A stretch of 64,000 bases of DNA from IMG/VR virus record IMGVR_UViG_3300036979_000888, positions 1 through 64,000 of that record. The stretch is one strand, 5' to 3'. Below, piece after piece: positions 32,484 through 42,175 of this stretch. The DNA comes from a virus. Position numbers and translations under genes: made by a program. How positions within the stretch are numbered: the first letter of the stretch is position 1; the number at the start of each line of letters is the position of its first letter. Under the pieces are notes generated by a model, which made no database searches, had not been told where the DNA came from, and saw nothing but the letters and a program-made list of their open reading frames with translations.

Positions 32484-35400
32484 ATGAAACTGATACCTAT
32501 CCTTCAAAACCCCAATGAGAAGCGTGAGCGCATCCGCGATAAAGTAATTGAAGGACTGACCGAGTCCTTTCCGATTACAGCACGTAATAAAATTATCGAG
32601 GTCACGGATGTTTCTTTTACTCCGAGAGATTACACCTCGAACGAGCAGAAGATGGCCATCCTTCGGGGAGATTCTCTTTTTGAGACAGCGAAGGGTACGG
32701 TACGTATAAAAGATGCGAAAACAGATAAGGTTTTAGACGAGGCTAAAAATTTCACTCTCGCCCGCGTTCCGTGGTTCACTCCGCGACATACGCTCATCGT
32801 TGCTGGAAATGAATATTCGATTGCGAACATGGTACGGCCAAAGCCAGGCGTGTACGCACGTAAGAGGGCTAATGGAATCCTCGAAGCTAGTTTTAATACT
32901 GTCGGCACCTCGAACTTTAATGTCACCATGGACCCGGAGAAGGGAGAACCAGAGCTCGAGTACGGTTCTTCCAAAATACCTCTTTACACAATTCTCCGAG
33001 CCTCGGGAATCTCCCATGACGCTATCGCTAAAAAGTGGGGTAGTGCACTAGCGAACGAAAATCAGAAGCGTCTTGAAAAGAATCTTCCGCAGCATGTCGA
33101 CAAGCTTTATCGAAAAGTAGTTCCTGCTTACGCTATCCTTCCAGATATGACCGTGGACTCCAAGATGGAGGAGGTCCTTGCGCGGTATAAAAAGGCGACG
33201 ATGGACCCAAAGGTTAATGAGAAAACCTTGGGAACAGCGTACGGGCATGTGACTCCTGATAGCCTCCTCGACGCTTCGGCAAAGGTGCTTAACATTTTTC
33301 GTAATCCCGAGGAGGTCGATGACCGCGATAACCTCGATTTTAAATCGTTGCGTTCTGTAGAGGACTTTTTCAAAGAGCGTATCCAACTCGATGCGCGTGA
33401 TATTGGTCGGCGTGCAGCTATCAAGCTTGAAAATACGCCAGAGGTCCGTAAGGCTATGACTTCTGGAGCTTTTACTCCAGGCCTTGTCAAGTTCATTACG
33501 GGTTCGCAGCTTGCGGCGATTCCCACGCAGACGAATCCGATGGAGCTCATCGATACAGCCGTGCGCGTGACGTCGCTGGGTGAAGGCGGTATCAGCTCTG
33601 AGCGGGCTATTCCCATGGAAGCGCGGATGATTCATCCGACACAGATTGGGGCGCTCGACCCGGTTCGTACTCCGGAGTCCTTCCGCGCGGGTATCGACGT
33701 ACGTGCGGCGCTCTCGGCAGCACACGATAAAGATGGAAACATTTTTGTCCCGATGATTGATACTAAAACGGGAAAGCAGACTTATATCCGAGCAGGAGAG
33801 ATTGCAACTTCGACTGTAGCGTTCCCACAACAGGTTATGAAAGGGAAAATTTCAGCTCTGGTAAATGGCAGAATTGCTACGGTGCAAGCGAATAAAGCCC
33901 AGTATCAAATTCCCCATTCTTCGGTGATGTACGGTCCGACCTCAAACCTCATTCCTTTTATGGAGTCTCTGCAGGGTAATAGACAGCTGATGGGGTCGAA
34001 GCATCAGACGCAGGCCATCTCTCTCGTGGACAGGGAAGCTCCTTATGTGCAGGTGATGTCTCCCAGCGGTAAATCTTTCGAGCACGTTATGGCTACGGTT
34101 GTGAATCCCACGTCTCCTGTAGCGGGGACGGTTGAAAAAGTAGACGGAGATTATATCTATATTCGTCCGAATGCTAAGACGGCGGCGGAAACAAAACCCG
34201 AGCTTGTCCGAGTTTCGTACGATACATATCTCCCTATGGCAGCGAAGACATATCTGAATCATGACGTTACGGTAAAAGCGGGGGACTCCGTAAAAGCGGG
34301 AGACATTCTAGCTGAATCTAACTTCACGAAAGATAAGACGCTGGCCCTGGGTAAGAATCTTTCAGTTGCGTATATGCCCTATTACGGTGCGAATTCAAAC
34401 GACGCCGTCGTTATCAGTTCCGGGGCGGCAAAAAAGTTGACGTCTGAGCGTCTCTACAAAATCGTTCTCCCGCGCGACGCTGATATCGTTTTTGACCGAA
34501 CGAAACATAAGACGTATTACGGGCATACATATGGGCACGATTATTACGGAGGAGTAGATGAAGAAGGAGTGGTAAAGCCAGGGGCAAAGATTAATGGGGG
34601 AGAGCCTGTTGCTTTTAGTCTCCGTAAATCTACACTTACTTCCGATGATATTCTTTTGGGGCGTCTGCATAAGTCTCTCGTGCGTCCATTCCGAGACGCA
34701 ACACAGACTTGGGACCACGACCACCCCGGGGAAGTGGTGGATGTCGTTAAGACTCCAAAGAGAATTGCTATAACAATTAAAACGCAAGAGCCTATGCAAA
34801 TAGGAGACAAGCTCTGCTATACCGAGGATACGGAGGTTTTAACAAATAATGGATGGAAATACATTAGCGATATTTCAAAAGAAGATATTTGCTATACACT
34901 CGATAGAGAGGGATTCATTCACCTCTGCCGCCCTACACATTTTCACGCCTATAACTCTGCTGATAAATTATTTTTGGTGCGGTCACAACAAGTGGACCTC
35001 TCTGTTACGCTAGACCACGGACAAGTCGTAAAAAAAGGTGAGGGAAACCAACTCACCCCTTCACATGAATTACTCGATAAACCTTTTCAGTTAATTCGCA
35101 CAGGTACTTGGGCTCCGGAGAGAGCGTATGACGCAGATGACGCGTGGTGTGCGCTTATGGGTCTCTACGCCGTAAAAGGGCATACCAGAATTCCCGAACT
35201 CGTACAGGGAACTTTTGAGCATGTTGTTGAAATCTTTCTGCGCGAGAAGCTTCAAGAAGGAGAGAAGTTGTGGTTAGAGGGGATTTTAGGAAAATTGGGA
35301 ATGACAGATAAGAGCCGTATCGACGATGACATTCTTACGATTAATGACCCAGTTCTATATGCAGAGTGTCGGACTCTAGGAGATATCGTCGAACGGCGCC

Positions 35401-37838
35401 TCCCTAAATCAGTCTTTTCTCTAAATGCGGGACAGGCTGGAATAGTTATTGATAGCGCTTTGAAAGCAGCAGGTCACCAGACCGGATGGAGTCGAGATAA
35501 ACAAGGAGACGGGACGGATACCTGTGTAGTCTCCTCGCGTCAACTTGCGGACGACTTACAGCGCCTGGCCCTCCATGCCGGGTATTCAGCCAATATCGTT
35601 GTCCATACGGTAAAACGTCCGCTTTATACCAAGCGTTACTCGTTACGTTTTTTACGTAAGCGGAGTTTTCCCATCATCAATAACCCGCGGAGTAACAAAA
35701 AAAATACGAGGGTAATAGATTCTAAAGCTCCTGTGTTCGGAGTAACGATTCCTAACCACACCCTCTACGTGCGCGTCAACGGAAAGCCTGTGTGGTCGGG
35801 CAACTCTGGAAGGTACGGGAACAAGGGCGTGGTCTCGGAGATTGTTCCAGACGACCAGATGATTAAGGACGAGGCTGGAAAGCCCGTCGATGTTCTTCTT
35901 ACTTCAGCCGGCGTCGTCTCGCGCGTTAATCCGGCACAGATTATTGAGACTGCTGTAGGTAAGGTCGTAGAGAAGACGGGAAAACCAATTATCGTAGAGA
36001 ATTTTACCGGTAGGGATAACGTCCAGTGGGCCAAAGACCTCTTAAAAGAGCATGGCGTAAAAGATAAAGAGACCGTATTCGACCCGCGGTCAGGTAAAAA
36101 TATTCCTAATGTTTTTGTGGGTCGGCAATATATCTTTAAGATGTTCAAATCCACAGATACAAACTACAGCGCTCGCGGTGTGGATACTTACGATGCGAAT
36201 ATGCAGCCTACGAAGGGCGGTAAAGAGAGTGCGAAGGCCATCGGAAAGATGGAGTTCGACGCGCTTGTTGCCCACAACGCTCGCAATGTATTAAGAGAAT
36301 CCTCTGTTTTGAAGAGCCAAAAAAATGACGAGTACTGGAGGGCGTTGCAGCTCGGGTATCCTACTCCTCCACCCAAGACTTCTTTTGCGTCTGACAAGTT
36401 TTTCAATATGCTGACGGGAGCGGGTGTTCGTGTAGACCGCTCGGGTTCGAAGATAGGGCTCGCACCCCTCACAGATTCGGACGTCATGGAGATGTCGGCG
36501 GGAGAAGTGAAGGACGCAAAGCTTGTCAGCTCTAAAAATCTGATGCCGGAAAAAGGAGGCCTATTCGACCCCGCCGTTACGGGTGGAATGAAAGGGACGA
36601 AGTGGTCCCATATTTCGCTGGCCGAGCCTATTATCAATCCCATTTTCAAAGAGCCGACGCGCCGGCTTCTGGGAATGACCGAGTCACAACTAGATACGAC
36701 AGTGCGAACAAAAGGTATTGGGTACGTTCGGGACGAGCTCGCAAAAATTGATATCGTTAAACGCGAGAAGGATATGCTCGACGCGGCTAATACGCGTAAG
36801 GGAACCCCTCTCGATGACGCGACTAAGCAGATAAAATATCTGCGTGCGTTGAAGGCTCAAAATCTCACGCCGGATAAGGCCTATATCTCGAGTGTCATCC
36901 CTATTCTTCCTCCTATCTTCCGTCCGGTTCTTCCTGGAAAAGGTGGGCAGGAGCTTATTTACGGGGATATTAATCCTCTCTACAGGGATTTGGTGTACGT
37001 AAATAATCAGTTTAAAGAGCTGAAGAAGTTTGGAAAACTCCCTGAGGAAGAAGCCAAGCTTCGAGGGACGCTGCAGGACGCGGTGGGAGCGGTGTATGGA
37101 GTCAATGACCCCATTACACAGAAGTCGAAGAGCCGTAATCATAAAGGCTTCCTGACCTATATCGCAGGGCAGGGAAGTCCGAAATACGGATACGTTCACT
37201 CGAAGCTTTTAAAGAAGCAACAAGACCTGGCGGGGCGTGGAACGATTGTCCCAGATACGACCTTGGGAATGGACGAAGTAGGTCTTCCCGAGAATATGAT
37301 TTGGACGATGTACAAACCGTTCCTAATTACTCGGTTGGTGCAACAGGGATATCCGGCATTGCAGGCTAAGGAGATGGTCGACGATAAACATCCCGCAGCG
37401 CGTGAGGCGATGATGCGCGAAACACGTGAGCGTCCAGTTATGATCAACCGCGCTCCGACGTTGCATCGATATAGTATCGTGGGTGCTTATCCGATTCCTG
37501 TAGCAGGTAAAACAATTAGGATAAATCCTTTTACAGAAGTGGGCCTGGGCGCTGATTTTGATGGTGACGCGATAACAATTCACACTCCATCAGGTATTAA
37601 TGCGATTGAAGACGTAAAACGAATGACGCTTTCAAACACGCTCTACACGGATAAAGCTCGCGGTGACTTGTTAGTTGCACCCCAAATGGAAGCAGTCATG
37701 GGTCTGGCCCAAGCGACCGCCACACAATCCACGGGACATGCAAAGGTTTACAAAACCAAAGCAGAGGCAATGGCGGACTACAATTCAGGGAAGATAGGCC
37801 TTGGAACGAAGGTCACTATTAAGGACCAGCAACTGTGA
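32484..37838 (+). CDS. RNA polymerase beta / N-terminal beta' fusion containing an intein
   Basis: A 1784-residue precursor. The first 777 residues are beta-like. The conserved beta motif GDKL-SGRYGNKGVVSEIVP is split by an intein (residues 778-1107). The chain then passes into beta' and includes RAPTLHRYSIVGAYP and the Mg-binding GADFDGDAI (bases 37551-37571), corresponding to bacterial NADFDGD. After splicing about 1454 residues remain. The rest of beta' is encoded separately at 39304. Together they make the two-barrel catalytic core of a multisubunit RNA polymerase; no alpha or omega gene is seen. ATG 32484 has GAGGTC upstream and replaces the TTG at 32460. Its position among head genes makes a virion-packaged enzyme possible, but a late-transcription enzyme is equally so. 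Confidence 0.93.
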   Translation: MKLIPILQNPNEKRERIRDKVIEGLTESFPITARNKIIEVTDVSFTPRDYTSNEQKMAILRGDSLFETAKGTVRIKDAKTDKVLDEAKNFTLARVPWFTPRHTLIVAGNEYSIANMVRPKPGVYARKRANGILEASFNTVGTSNFNVTMDPEKGEPELEYGSSKIPLYTILRASGISHDAIAKKWGSALANENQKRLEKNLPQHVDKLYRKVVPAYAILPDMTVDSKMEEVLARYKKATMDPKVNEKTLGTAYGHVTPDSLLDASAKVLNIFRNPEEVDDRDNLDFKSLRSVEDFFKERIQLDARDIGRRAAIKLENTPEVRKAMTSGAFTPGLVKFITGSQLAAIPTQTNPMELIDTAVRVTSLGEGGISSERAIPMEARMIHPTQIGALDPVRTPESFRAGIDVRAALSAAHDKDGNIFVPMIDTKTGKQTYIRAGEIATSTVAFPQQVMKGKISALVNGRIATVQANKAQYQIPHSSVMYGPTSNLIPFMESLQGNRQLMGSKHQTQAISLVDREAPYVQVMSPSGKSFEHVMATVVNPTSPVAGTVEKVDGDYIYIRPNAKTAAETKPELVRVSYDTYLPMAAKTYLNHDVTVKAGDSVKAGDILAESNFTKDKTLALGKNLSVAYMPYYGANSNDAVVISSGAAKKLTSERLYKIVLPRDADIVFDRTKHKTYYGHTYGHDYYGGVDEEGVVKPGAKINGGEPVAFSLRKSTLTSDDILLGRLHKSLVRPFRDATQTWDHDHPGEVVDVVKTPKRIAITIKTQEPMQIGDKLCYTEDTEVLTNNGWKYISDISKEDICYTLDREGFIHLCRPTHFHAYNSADKLFLVRSQQVDLSVTLDHGQVVKKGEGNQLTPSHELLDKPFQLIRTGTWAPERAYDADDAWCALMGLYAVKGHTRIPELVQGTFEHVVEIFLREKLQEGEKLWLEGILGKLGMTDKSRIDDDILTINDPVLYAECRTLGDIVERRLPKSVFSLNAGQAGIVIDSALKAAGHQTGWSRDKQGDGTDTCVVSSRQLADDLQRLALHAGYSANIVVHTVKRPLYTKRYSLRFLRKRSFPIINNPRSNKKNTRVIDSKAPVFGVTIPNHTLYVRVNGKPVWSGNSGRYGNKGVVSEIVPDDQMIKDEAGKPVDVLLTSAGVVSRVNPAQIIETAVGKVVEKTGKPIIVENFTGRDNVQWAKDLLKEHGVKDKETVFDPRSGKNIPNVFVGRQYIFKMFKSTDTNYSARGVDTYDANMQPTKGGKESAKAIGKMEFDALVAHNARNVLRESSVLKSQKNDEYWRALQLGYPTPPPKTSFASDKFFNMLTGAGVRVDRSGSKIGLAPLTDSDVMEMSAGEVKDAKLVSSKNLMPEKGGLFDPAVTGGMKGTKWSHISLAEPIINPIFKEPTRRLLGMTESQLDTTVRTKGIGYVRDELAKIDIVKREKDMLDAANTRKGTPLDDATKQIKYLRALKAQNLTPDKAYISSVIPILPPIFRPVLPGKGGQELIYGDINPLYRDLVYVNNQFKELKKFGKLPEEEAKLRGTLQDAVGAVYGVNDPITQKSKSRNHKGFLTYIAGQGSPKYGYVHSKLLKKQQDLAGRGTIVPDTTLGMDEVGLPENMIWTMYKPFLITRLVQQGYPALQAKEMVDDKHPAAREAMMRETRERPVMINRAPTLHRYSIVGAYPIPVAGKTIRINPFTEVGLGADFDGDAITIHTPSGINAIEDVKRMTLSNTLYTDKARGDLLVAPQMEAVMGLAQATATQSTGHAKVYKTKAEAMADYNSGKIGLGTKVTIKDQQL
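34815..35804 (+). other. Intein in the RNA polymerase beta catalytic motif
   Basis: 330 residues from Cys (CYTEDTEVLTNNGWKYISDI, splicing block A) to the terminal Asn, followed by Ser as the first C-extein residue. The C-terminal block is NHTLYVRVNGKPVWSGN, with Gly rather than His before the Asn. Removing it restores GDKLSGRYGNKG. The central region looks like a dodecapeptide homing endonuclease: ALMGLYAVKG (about 35151-35180) and VIDSALKAAGHQ followed by SSRQLADDLQRLALHAGY. However, both motif positions that normally hold an acidic residue are altered, so the nuclease is probably inactive while splicing may persist. Confidence 0.9.
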
Positions 37839-39304
37839 CAGATTCTCCGACCATCATCTCTGGAATTAAGAACATCACCAAACAGGATGTGATTGATTAT
37901 TACAAAGACCCGATGGTGCGGGAAAACCTTTTGCGCGCTACCGGAGACAAGCCAGTCCTGACAGTGATGCAGCGTGAACCTGGGACGCCTATCTATCGGC
38001 GCTATGACAGGAAGAAGCAGCCCATCCTTTTGAACATGGACTCGCTGGACGACCTCGCTAAACAGCGTACCGTAGAGTTCCACGCTACACTGGGCGAGGG
38101 TACTCGAGAAATATGGGTAGACTTAGACCCAGGTGCGGCTGTATCCCCTGGAAATCTCAAGAGAACCGTTAAGCACGTCGATGACCTTTTGAAGAAGTTA
38201 CCTGAGGTCAAAAATACCCGCATCGTCTTTTCAGGTGGGCGCGGCTACCATGTCCGGGCTGAACTCGAGAAAGAACTGAAGACGAACGCTGCCAAGAAGC
38301 TCCTACAGAAAACGCTGCAGCCTTTGTATGACTCGGGGTCGACGCTTGTCGACGTTCCTCCGAGAGGCAATCAGATACGGCTGGATACCTCGACGTTTCA
38401 TCCAAAAGGGTCTCTGCGAGCTCCCTACTCTCTGAATGCGACAACTGGCCTTGTGGCGCTTCCCGTTGCGCGTGAGAAGCTAGATACATTCAATCCACAA
38501 GCCGATGCGAGTATAAAGAGCGTCCTCTCTCAAAAAGACATTGGAGAGTTTGCTCCGGGTATCCCTCGTGACCGTACGACGCAGTTGCTTCCGACAGCTT
38601 CAGGTAAAAACTGGACGTTGGCGGTGCAGAAGCACGTTGCGGATAAAGCAGGCCCGCATTGGGACCTTCGACTGGTAGACCCGGAGACACAGTATGCTCA
38701 TTCTTGGGCTGTTCCTAAGGCTTCTTTTCCAGACAATAAGCCGCGTTTGGCGTTGCAGATGCCGACCCACAGCGCAGGCTACGCCCTTACTTTCGGGGAA
38801 AAAGGACCACAGAAAATTCAAGAGGGTTATGGCAAGGGAACTGTTGAGATGGCCCACAAAGAGCCGGTGCAGGTGTTAGAAGTCAACCCGAACAAGGTTG
38901 TATTCCAGCGCGGCTCCGGAGACACTCTGGCGATGCATCGAACGAGTGAGAATAAATGGTTGCTCCGAAAGGCGACGAACATGACTGAGAAGACTGCTTT
39001 TTACACTGCGGGTTATCGCACTGCTCTTTTGAAGTTAGGTGTAGCGGTAACTAAGCCTGTTGGTATGCGGGGAAAAGAAATGTCCCATGGAGAAGGGAAT
39101 CGTCCTCTTGAAAGTTCTGACACGCATCTTCCCGCGGGGCAAGTGGCGATGATGTTCCAGGGTCTTCCGAACGCTAAGCGGCGTGGAGGCGGAGTCACTC
39201 TTGAAAATGTGCCTGCGGTGGGAGACAACAACGCTGAATGGGGTCCCGCACAAGATGTTATGCAATTCAACGGCGCCTCTCCTTATCTATCAGGACGCGA
39301 GTAA
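37835..39304 (+). CDS. LigD-like primase-polymerase plus 3'-phosphoesterase, no ligase
   Basis: A 489-residue protein with two DNA-repair domains. Residues 15-245 resemble the archaeo-eukaryotic primase-type polymerase domain of bacterial LigD: WVDLDPG (D96, D98), SGGRGYHV (133-140) and RLDTSTFHPKGSLRAPYS (D184). Residues 255-380 resemble the LigD 3'-phosphoesterase: QKH (H267), HWDLRL (H275, D277, R279), SWAVPK, PTHSAGYALTF (H312, Y316) and GYGKGTV. All expected catalytic residues are present. The ATP-dependent ligase domain is absent. The C-terminal tail carries KTAFYTAGYRTALLKLG, a motif shared with probable virion proteins. It starts at GTG overlapping the RNA polymerase stop and ends overlapping the beta' ATG. 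A role in end repair or priming is inferred; no Ku gene is seen. Confidence 0.9.
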   Translation: MTDSPTIISGIKNITKQDVIDYYKDPMVRENLLRATGDKPVLTVMQREPGTPIYRRYDRKKQPILLNMDSLDDLAKQRTVEFHATLGEGTREIWVDLDPGAAVSPGNLKRTVKHVDDLLKKLPEVKNTRIVFSGGRGYHVRAELEKELKTNAAKKLLQKTLQPLYDSGSTLVDVPPRGNQIRLDTSTFHPKGSLRAPYSLNATTGLVALPVAREKLDTFNPQADASIKSVLSQKDIGEFAPGIPRDRTTQLLPTASGKNWTLAVQKHVADKAGPHWDLRLVDPETQYAHSWAVPKASFPDNKPRLALQMPTHSAGYALTFGEKGPQKIQEGYGKGTVEMAHKEPVQVLEVNPNKVVFQRGSGDTLAMHRTSENKWLLRKATNMTEKTAFYTAGYRTALLKLGVAVTKPVGMRGKEMSHGEGNRPLESSDTHLPAGQVAMMFQGLPNAKRRGGGVTLENVPAVGDNNAEWGPAQDVMQFNGASPYLSGRE

Positions 39305-41106
39305 TGGCAGATCGAACTGACACGTTTGGACGCTTACTGGTAAACGACCTGTTGCCAGAGGAGCATAAAGTCTCAGGACCAATAACGAAGAAATCTTTCT
39401 ATAAGATGCTCGATACGATGTCTCGAGAAACTCCAGATGTGTATATAAAAGTTGTTCCAGAATTAAAAAGACTTGGAGACCGCCTTGCCACGACTGAAGG
39501 TCTTTCCGTGGGGTTGGACGATATCACCCCTGATTATAAAGATCGGAATTCTACCCTTGAACCTTTTGCTAAGCGTTTCGATGCGGCTAAAACAGATAAA
39601 ATCCGTAGTCAAATAGCGGAAGAAGCGCACGGTAAAATGCAAGAAGTTGCGATGCGTAATCCGGGGACGATGACGATGCAGGTGCAGAGCGGCGCTCGTG
39701 GAAAGCCCGTTCAGTACACATCGATTATTTCTACTCCGACATACGCGCGCGATGGAAAAGGGAGTACTGAGCCGTGGCTCATCCGAAAATCTTATAGCGA
39801 AGGACTCTCGCCTGCTGACAATTGGGTAGCAGGTAGTGAGGCTATTTTAAATACGATTAGCACTTATACCGCCGTCTCAGAGCCAGGTGAACTTGCAAAA
39901 GTGCTCGTAAGTAATATGAGCAATATCATCATAACCGAGGATGACTGTGGAACTACTAATGGTGTGTTTGTGTCTACTTTGTCTGCTACTGCTTTGGACC
40001 GGTACCTCGCAAAAGAAGTAGGTGGATTTAAACATAACACGCTTATAACATCTCTTAATCAATCCAAGCTTGCGAAGATTTCTCCGACCATTCTCGTACG
40101 CTCTCCGATGACCTGTGAAGCGGGGGATGGCGTTTGTCAAAAATGTCAGGGTCTAAATGAAAAGGGGAGCACGCACGACATCGGCACGAACGTAGGTGTG
40201 CGCGCGGCTCAGGCGATGGCGGAACCCCTCACGCAGTTTGCTCTCGGCGCCAAGCACGGTATTCGTACTGCTAAAGATGAGCGAATTAGAGTCAAAGGAA
40301 TTCAAGGTCTTCGCCAGATTACGGAGTCTCCTCAGCAATTTATAAACAAGGCGACGCTCGCTCAATTGAACGGGACCGTGGAGCGTATTGCGGTGGCTCC
40401 TCAAGGCGGTCATTACGTTTTTGTGGGCGGACAGCAGCATTACGTGACGCCCAATTTAGACGTTATCGTTAAAGTTGGAAGTCCAGTTCAAGCGGGGGAC
40501 GCTCTCAGTCAGGGCATACCAAAGCCGGACGAAGTCGTACGCTTGAAGGGACTCGGAGTAGGGCGCCAGTACATGGTCGATACTTTGGCCGGTCTCTATA
40601 AAGACCAGGGACGTGAATTAGACCAGCGTCATTTTGAGCTCCTCGCCAAAGGTGAGCTCAATTATGTGCGCGTTTTGAAGGACCCGAGTCGGAATTTCAT
40701 TCCTGGCGACGTTGTTAGTTACAATGTCCTGCGAAATGAGTTGAAGAAGGGTACCAAAGTGATGCCCGTGGACGAGGCTGATGGTGAGACTTTGGGCAAG
40801 GCCTACTTTCATTTCTACTCAGGAACGCGCGTCACTCCGCAGATCCAAGCGTATCTCAAACAACAGGGAATCAAGGAAGTGGTCATAGCTCCCCGCGCGC
40901 CTGAAGTAGAATTCATCATGAAAGCCGCCACCCGAGCACCCCTTTTGAATCCGGATTGGATGGCTCGTTTAGCTCATCGAAATCTCAAAACTACCGTTAT
41001 GCAGGCCACGCACTTCGGAGAATCGTCCGATATTCATGGGACGCATCCTGTTCCAGCGTACATAACGGGCGTAGAATTCGGGCAAGGTCCAAAAGGAAAG
41101 TACTGA
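39304..41106 (+). CDS. RNA polymerase beta' C-terminal part
   Basis: A 600-residue protein with beta' signatures in order: SGARGKPVQYTSI near the funnel, a CEAGDGVCQKCQ zinc-like cluster, and VGVRAAQAMAEPLTQFALGAKHG, equivalent to the bacterial [21 protein letters not shown] trigger-loop segment. It completes the catalytic site formed with the N-terminal beta' portion at the end of the protein at 32484. The frame can be extended to 39238, but ATG 39304 overlaps the stop of the LigD-like gene and has AGGA upstream. The clamp-type C-terminal region is short compared with bacterial beta'. Confidence 0.9.
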   Translation: MADRTDTFGRLLVNDLLPEEHKVSGPITKKSFYKMLDTMSRETPDVYIKVVPELKRLGDRLATTEGLSVGLDDITPDYKDRNSTLEPFAKRFDAAKTDKIRSQIAEEAHGKMQEVAMRNPGTMTMQVQSGARGKPVQYTSIISTPTYARDGKGSTEPWLIRKSYSEGLSPADNWVAGSEAILNTISTYTAVSEPGELAKVLVSNMSNIIITEDDCGTTNGVFVSTLSATALDRYLAKEVGGFKHNTLITSLNQSKLAKISPTILVRSPMTCEAGDGVCQKCQGLNEKGSTHDIGTNVGVRAAQAMAEPLTQFALGAKHGIRTAKDERIRVKGIQGLRQITESPQQFINKATLAQLNGTVERIAVAPQGGHYVFVGGQQHYVTPNLDVIVKVGSPVQAGDALSQGIPKPDEVVRLKGLGVGRQYMVDTLAGLYKDQGRELDQRHFELLAKGELNYVRVLKDPSRNFIPGDVVSYNVLRNELKKGTKVMPVDEADGETLGKAYFHFYSGTRVTPQIQAYLKQQGIKEVVIAPRAPEVEFIMKAATRAPLLNPDWMARLAHRNLKTTVMQATHFGESSDIHGTHPVPAYITGVEFGQGPKGKY

Positions 41107-41109
41107 AAG

Positions 41110-41601
41110 ATGTACCAGTATGGATATAATGCGGCCTTACGGCAGCTGGGTTTAGAGAAGAATGCAGCTTTCTTTCCAGGAGCGGCAGCTCGATTCATGC
41201 CAAAACTCAAATCTTTTGGTAAGGCTGTCGGCACAAATCTTTTTGGACAACCTAAAAAGTTTGTAGGTGAATTACGGTCTGGAACGGCATTCGGTAAAGA
41301 CAGCTTACTTGCAGAAGGATTTAAAGCGCCCAAACTTTGGCAGAAAGCGCTTATGTACGGACTTCCCGCGGCTTCAGCTGTTCAGACTTTGCGGAGTGAT
41401 GACCCAGATAAAGCAGGGTCTATTGGAGGACTCATTGGTGGTACTGCTTTGAGCACAGCCGCCTTTGGACCTTTTGGTATGTTAGGTGCTATTCCAGCAA
41501 ATTACGCAGGAGAATTTTTAGGGAAACGCTTAGTACGCGGGACACAGCGTATATTGGGAGTTGGAAATCAACAGGCTCCGCAATATACTTCTTTGCAATA
41601 A
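41110..41601 (+). CDS. Hypothetical protein with N-terminal GY-AL motif, 163 aa
   Basis: It begins MYQYGYNAALRQLGLEKNA, a clear copy of the [FY]xxGYxxALxKLG motif. A basic region and then a Gly/Ala-rich hydrophobic stretch (GSIGGLIGGTALSTAAFGPFGMLGAI) follow, resembling a glycine-zipper membrane segment. It follows the beta' gene after 3 bases. Proteins of this kind in phages can be ejected with the DNA and insert in the host envelope, but this is inference. Family unknown. Confidence 0.68.
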   Translation: MYQYGYNAALRQLGLEKNAAFFPGAAARFMPKLKSFGKAVGTNLFGQPKKFVGELRSGTAFGKDSLLAEGFKAPKLWQKALMYGLPAASAVQTLRSDDPDKAGSIGGLIGGTALSTAAFGPFGMLGAIPANYAGEFLGKRLVRGTQRILGVGNQQAPQYTSLQ

Positions 41602-41657
41602 CGGTAACTATATGAGCCGTGGCACGTTTACCCGGCTACTGAAAGGGAGAAGACTGA

Positions 41658-42110
41658 ATGAATCCTGAACTCATTAAACAGGCGTACGCGTACGGTGCCG
41701 CGGTGGCTCTTCAGGAGCTTGGCTTTAACGCACAGCAGGCTCAGGCGGGCGGAGTAAAGCTTGCTTCGGAGAAGATGGCTGAAGGCGAAGAAATGGAAGA
41801 TCCTGCTCTGTGGCCTGCGGCTATGTTTGGACCTACGGGTGCAGCGATTGCTGCGCCTGAAGGCAAGAGGATGAGCGCCTTTGGACGTACACTAGGAGGT
41901 CAAACTCTTGGTATGCTTGGGGGCGGCGCTGTTGGTGGTGGTCTGGGTGCTGGTGTCGGTGCTCTAGCGGGACTTCTTAGCCGTGGAAAATTTAGACCAG
42001 GGCAAGGTGCTGCTCTTGGTGGATTGGGTGGTGGATATCTCGGTATGGGTGGCGGCGGTATGTACGGTGCGGCAAAGGGATATCAGAGCGCCCTAGACAA
42101 AGAGGAATAA
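41658..42110 (+). CDS. Glycine-zipper protein with GY-AL motif, 150 aa
   Basis: The N-terminus ELIKQAYAYGAAVALQELGF is another variant of the recurrent motif, followed by VKLASEKMAEGEEMED, which has the K[TLVI]A[SA] tetrapeptide. The second half is extremely Gly-rich (LGGGAVGGGLGAGVGALAGLL and GGLGGGYLGMGGGGMYGAA), as in pore-forming or membrane-inserting glycine-zipper proteins. AAAGGGAG precedes the ATG. With the gene at 41110 it forms a pair of similar design. An ejected membrane-active virion protein is plausible but unproven. Confidence 0.68.
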   Translation: MNPELIKQAYAYGAAVALQELGFNAQQAQAGGVKLASEKMAEGEEMEDPALWPAAMFGPTGAAIAAPEGKRMSAFGRTLGGQTLGMLGGGAVGGGLGAGVGALAGLLSRGKFRPGQGAALGGLGGGYLGMGGGGMYGAAKGYQSALDKEE

Positions 42111-42175
42111 AGAAGCGGTCTCGCTGGCGGTTTGATGTCGGGCGAGTGATTTATAAACACAAGGAGTTATGAAAA

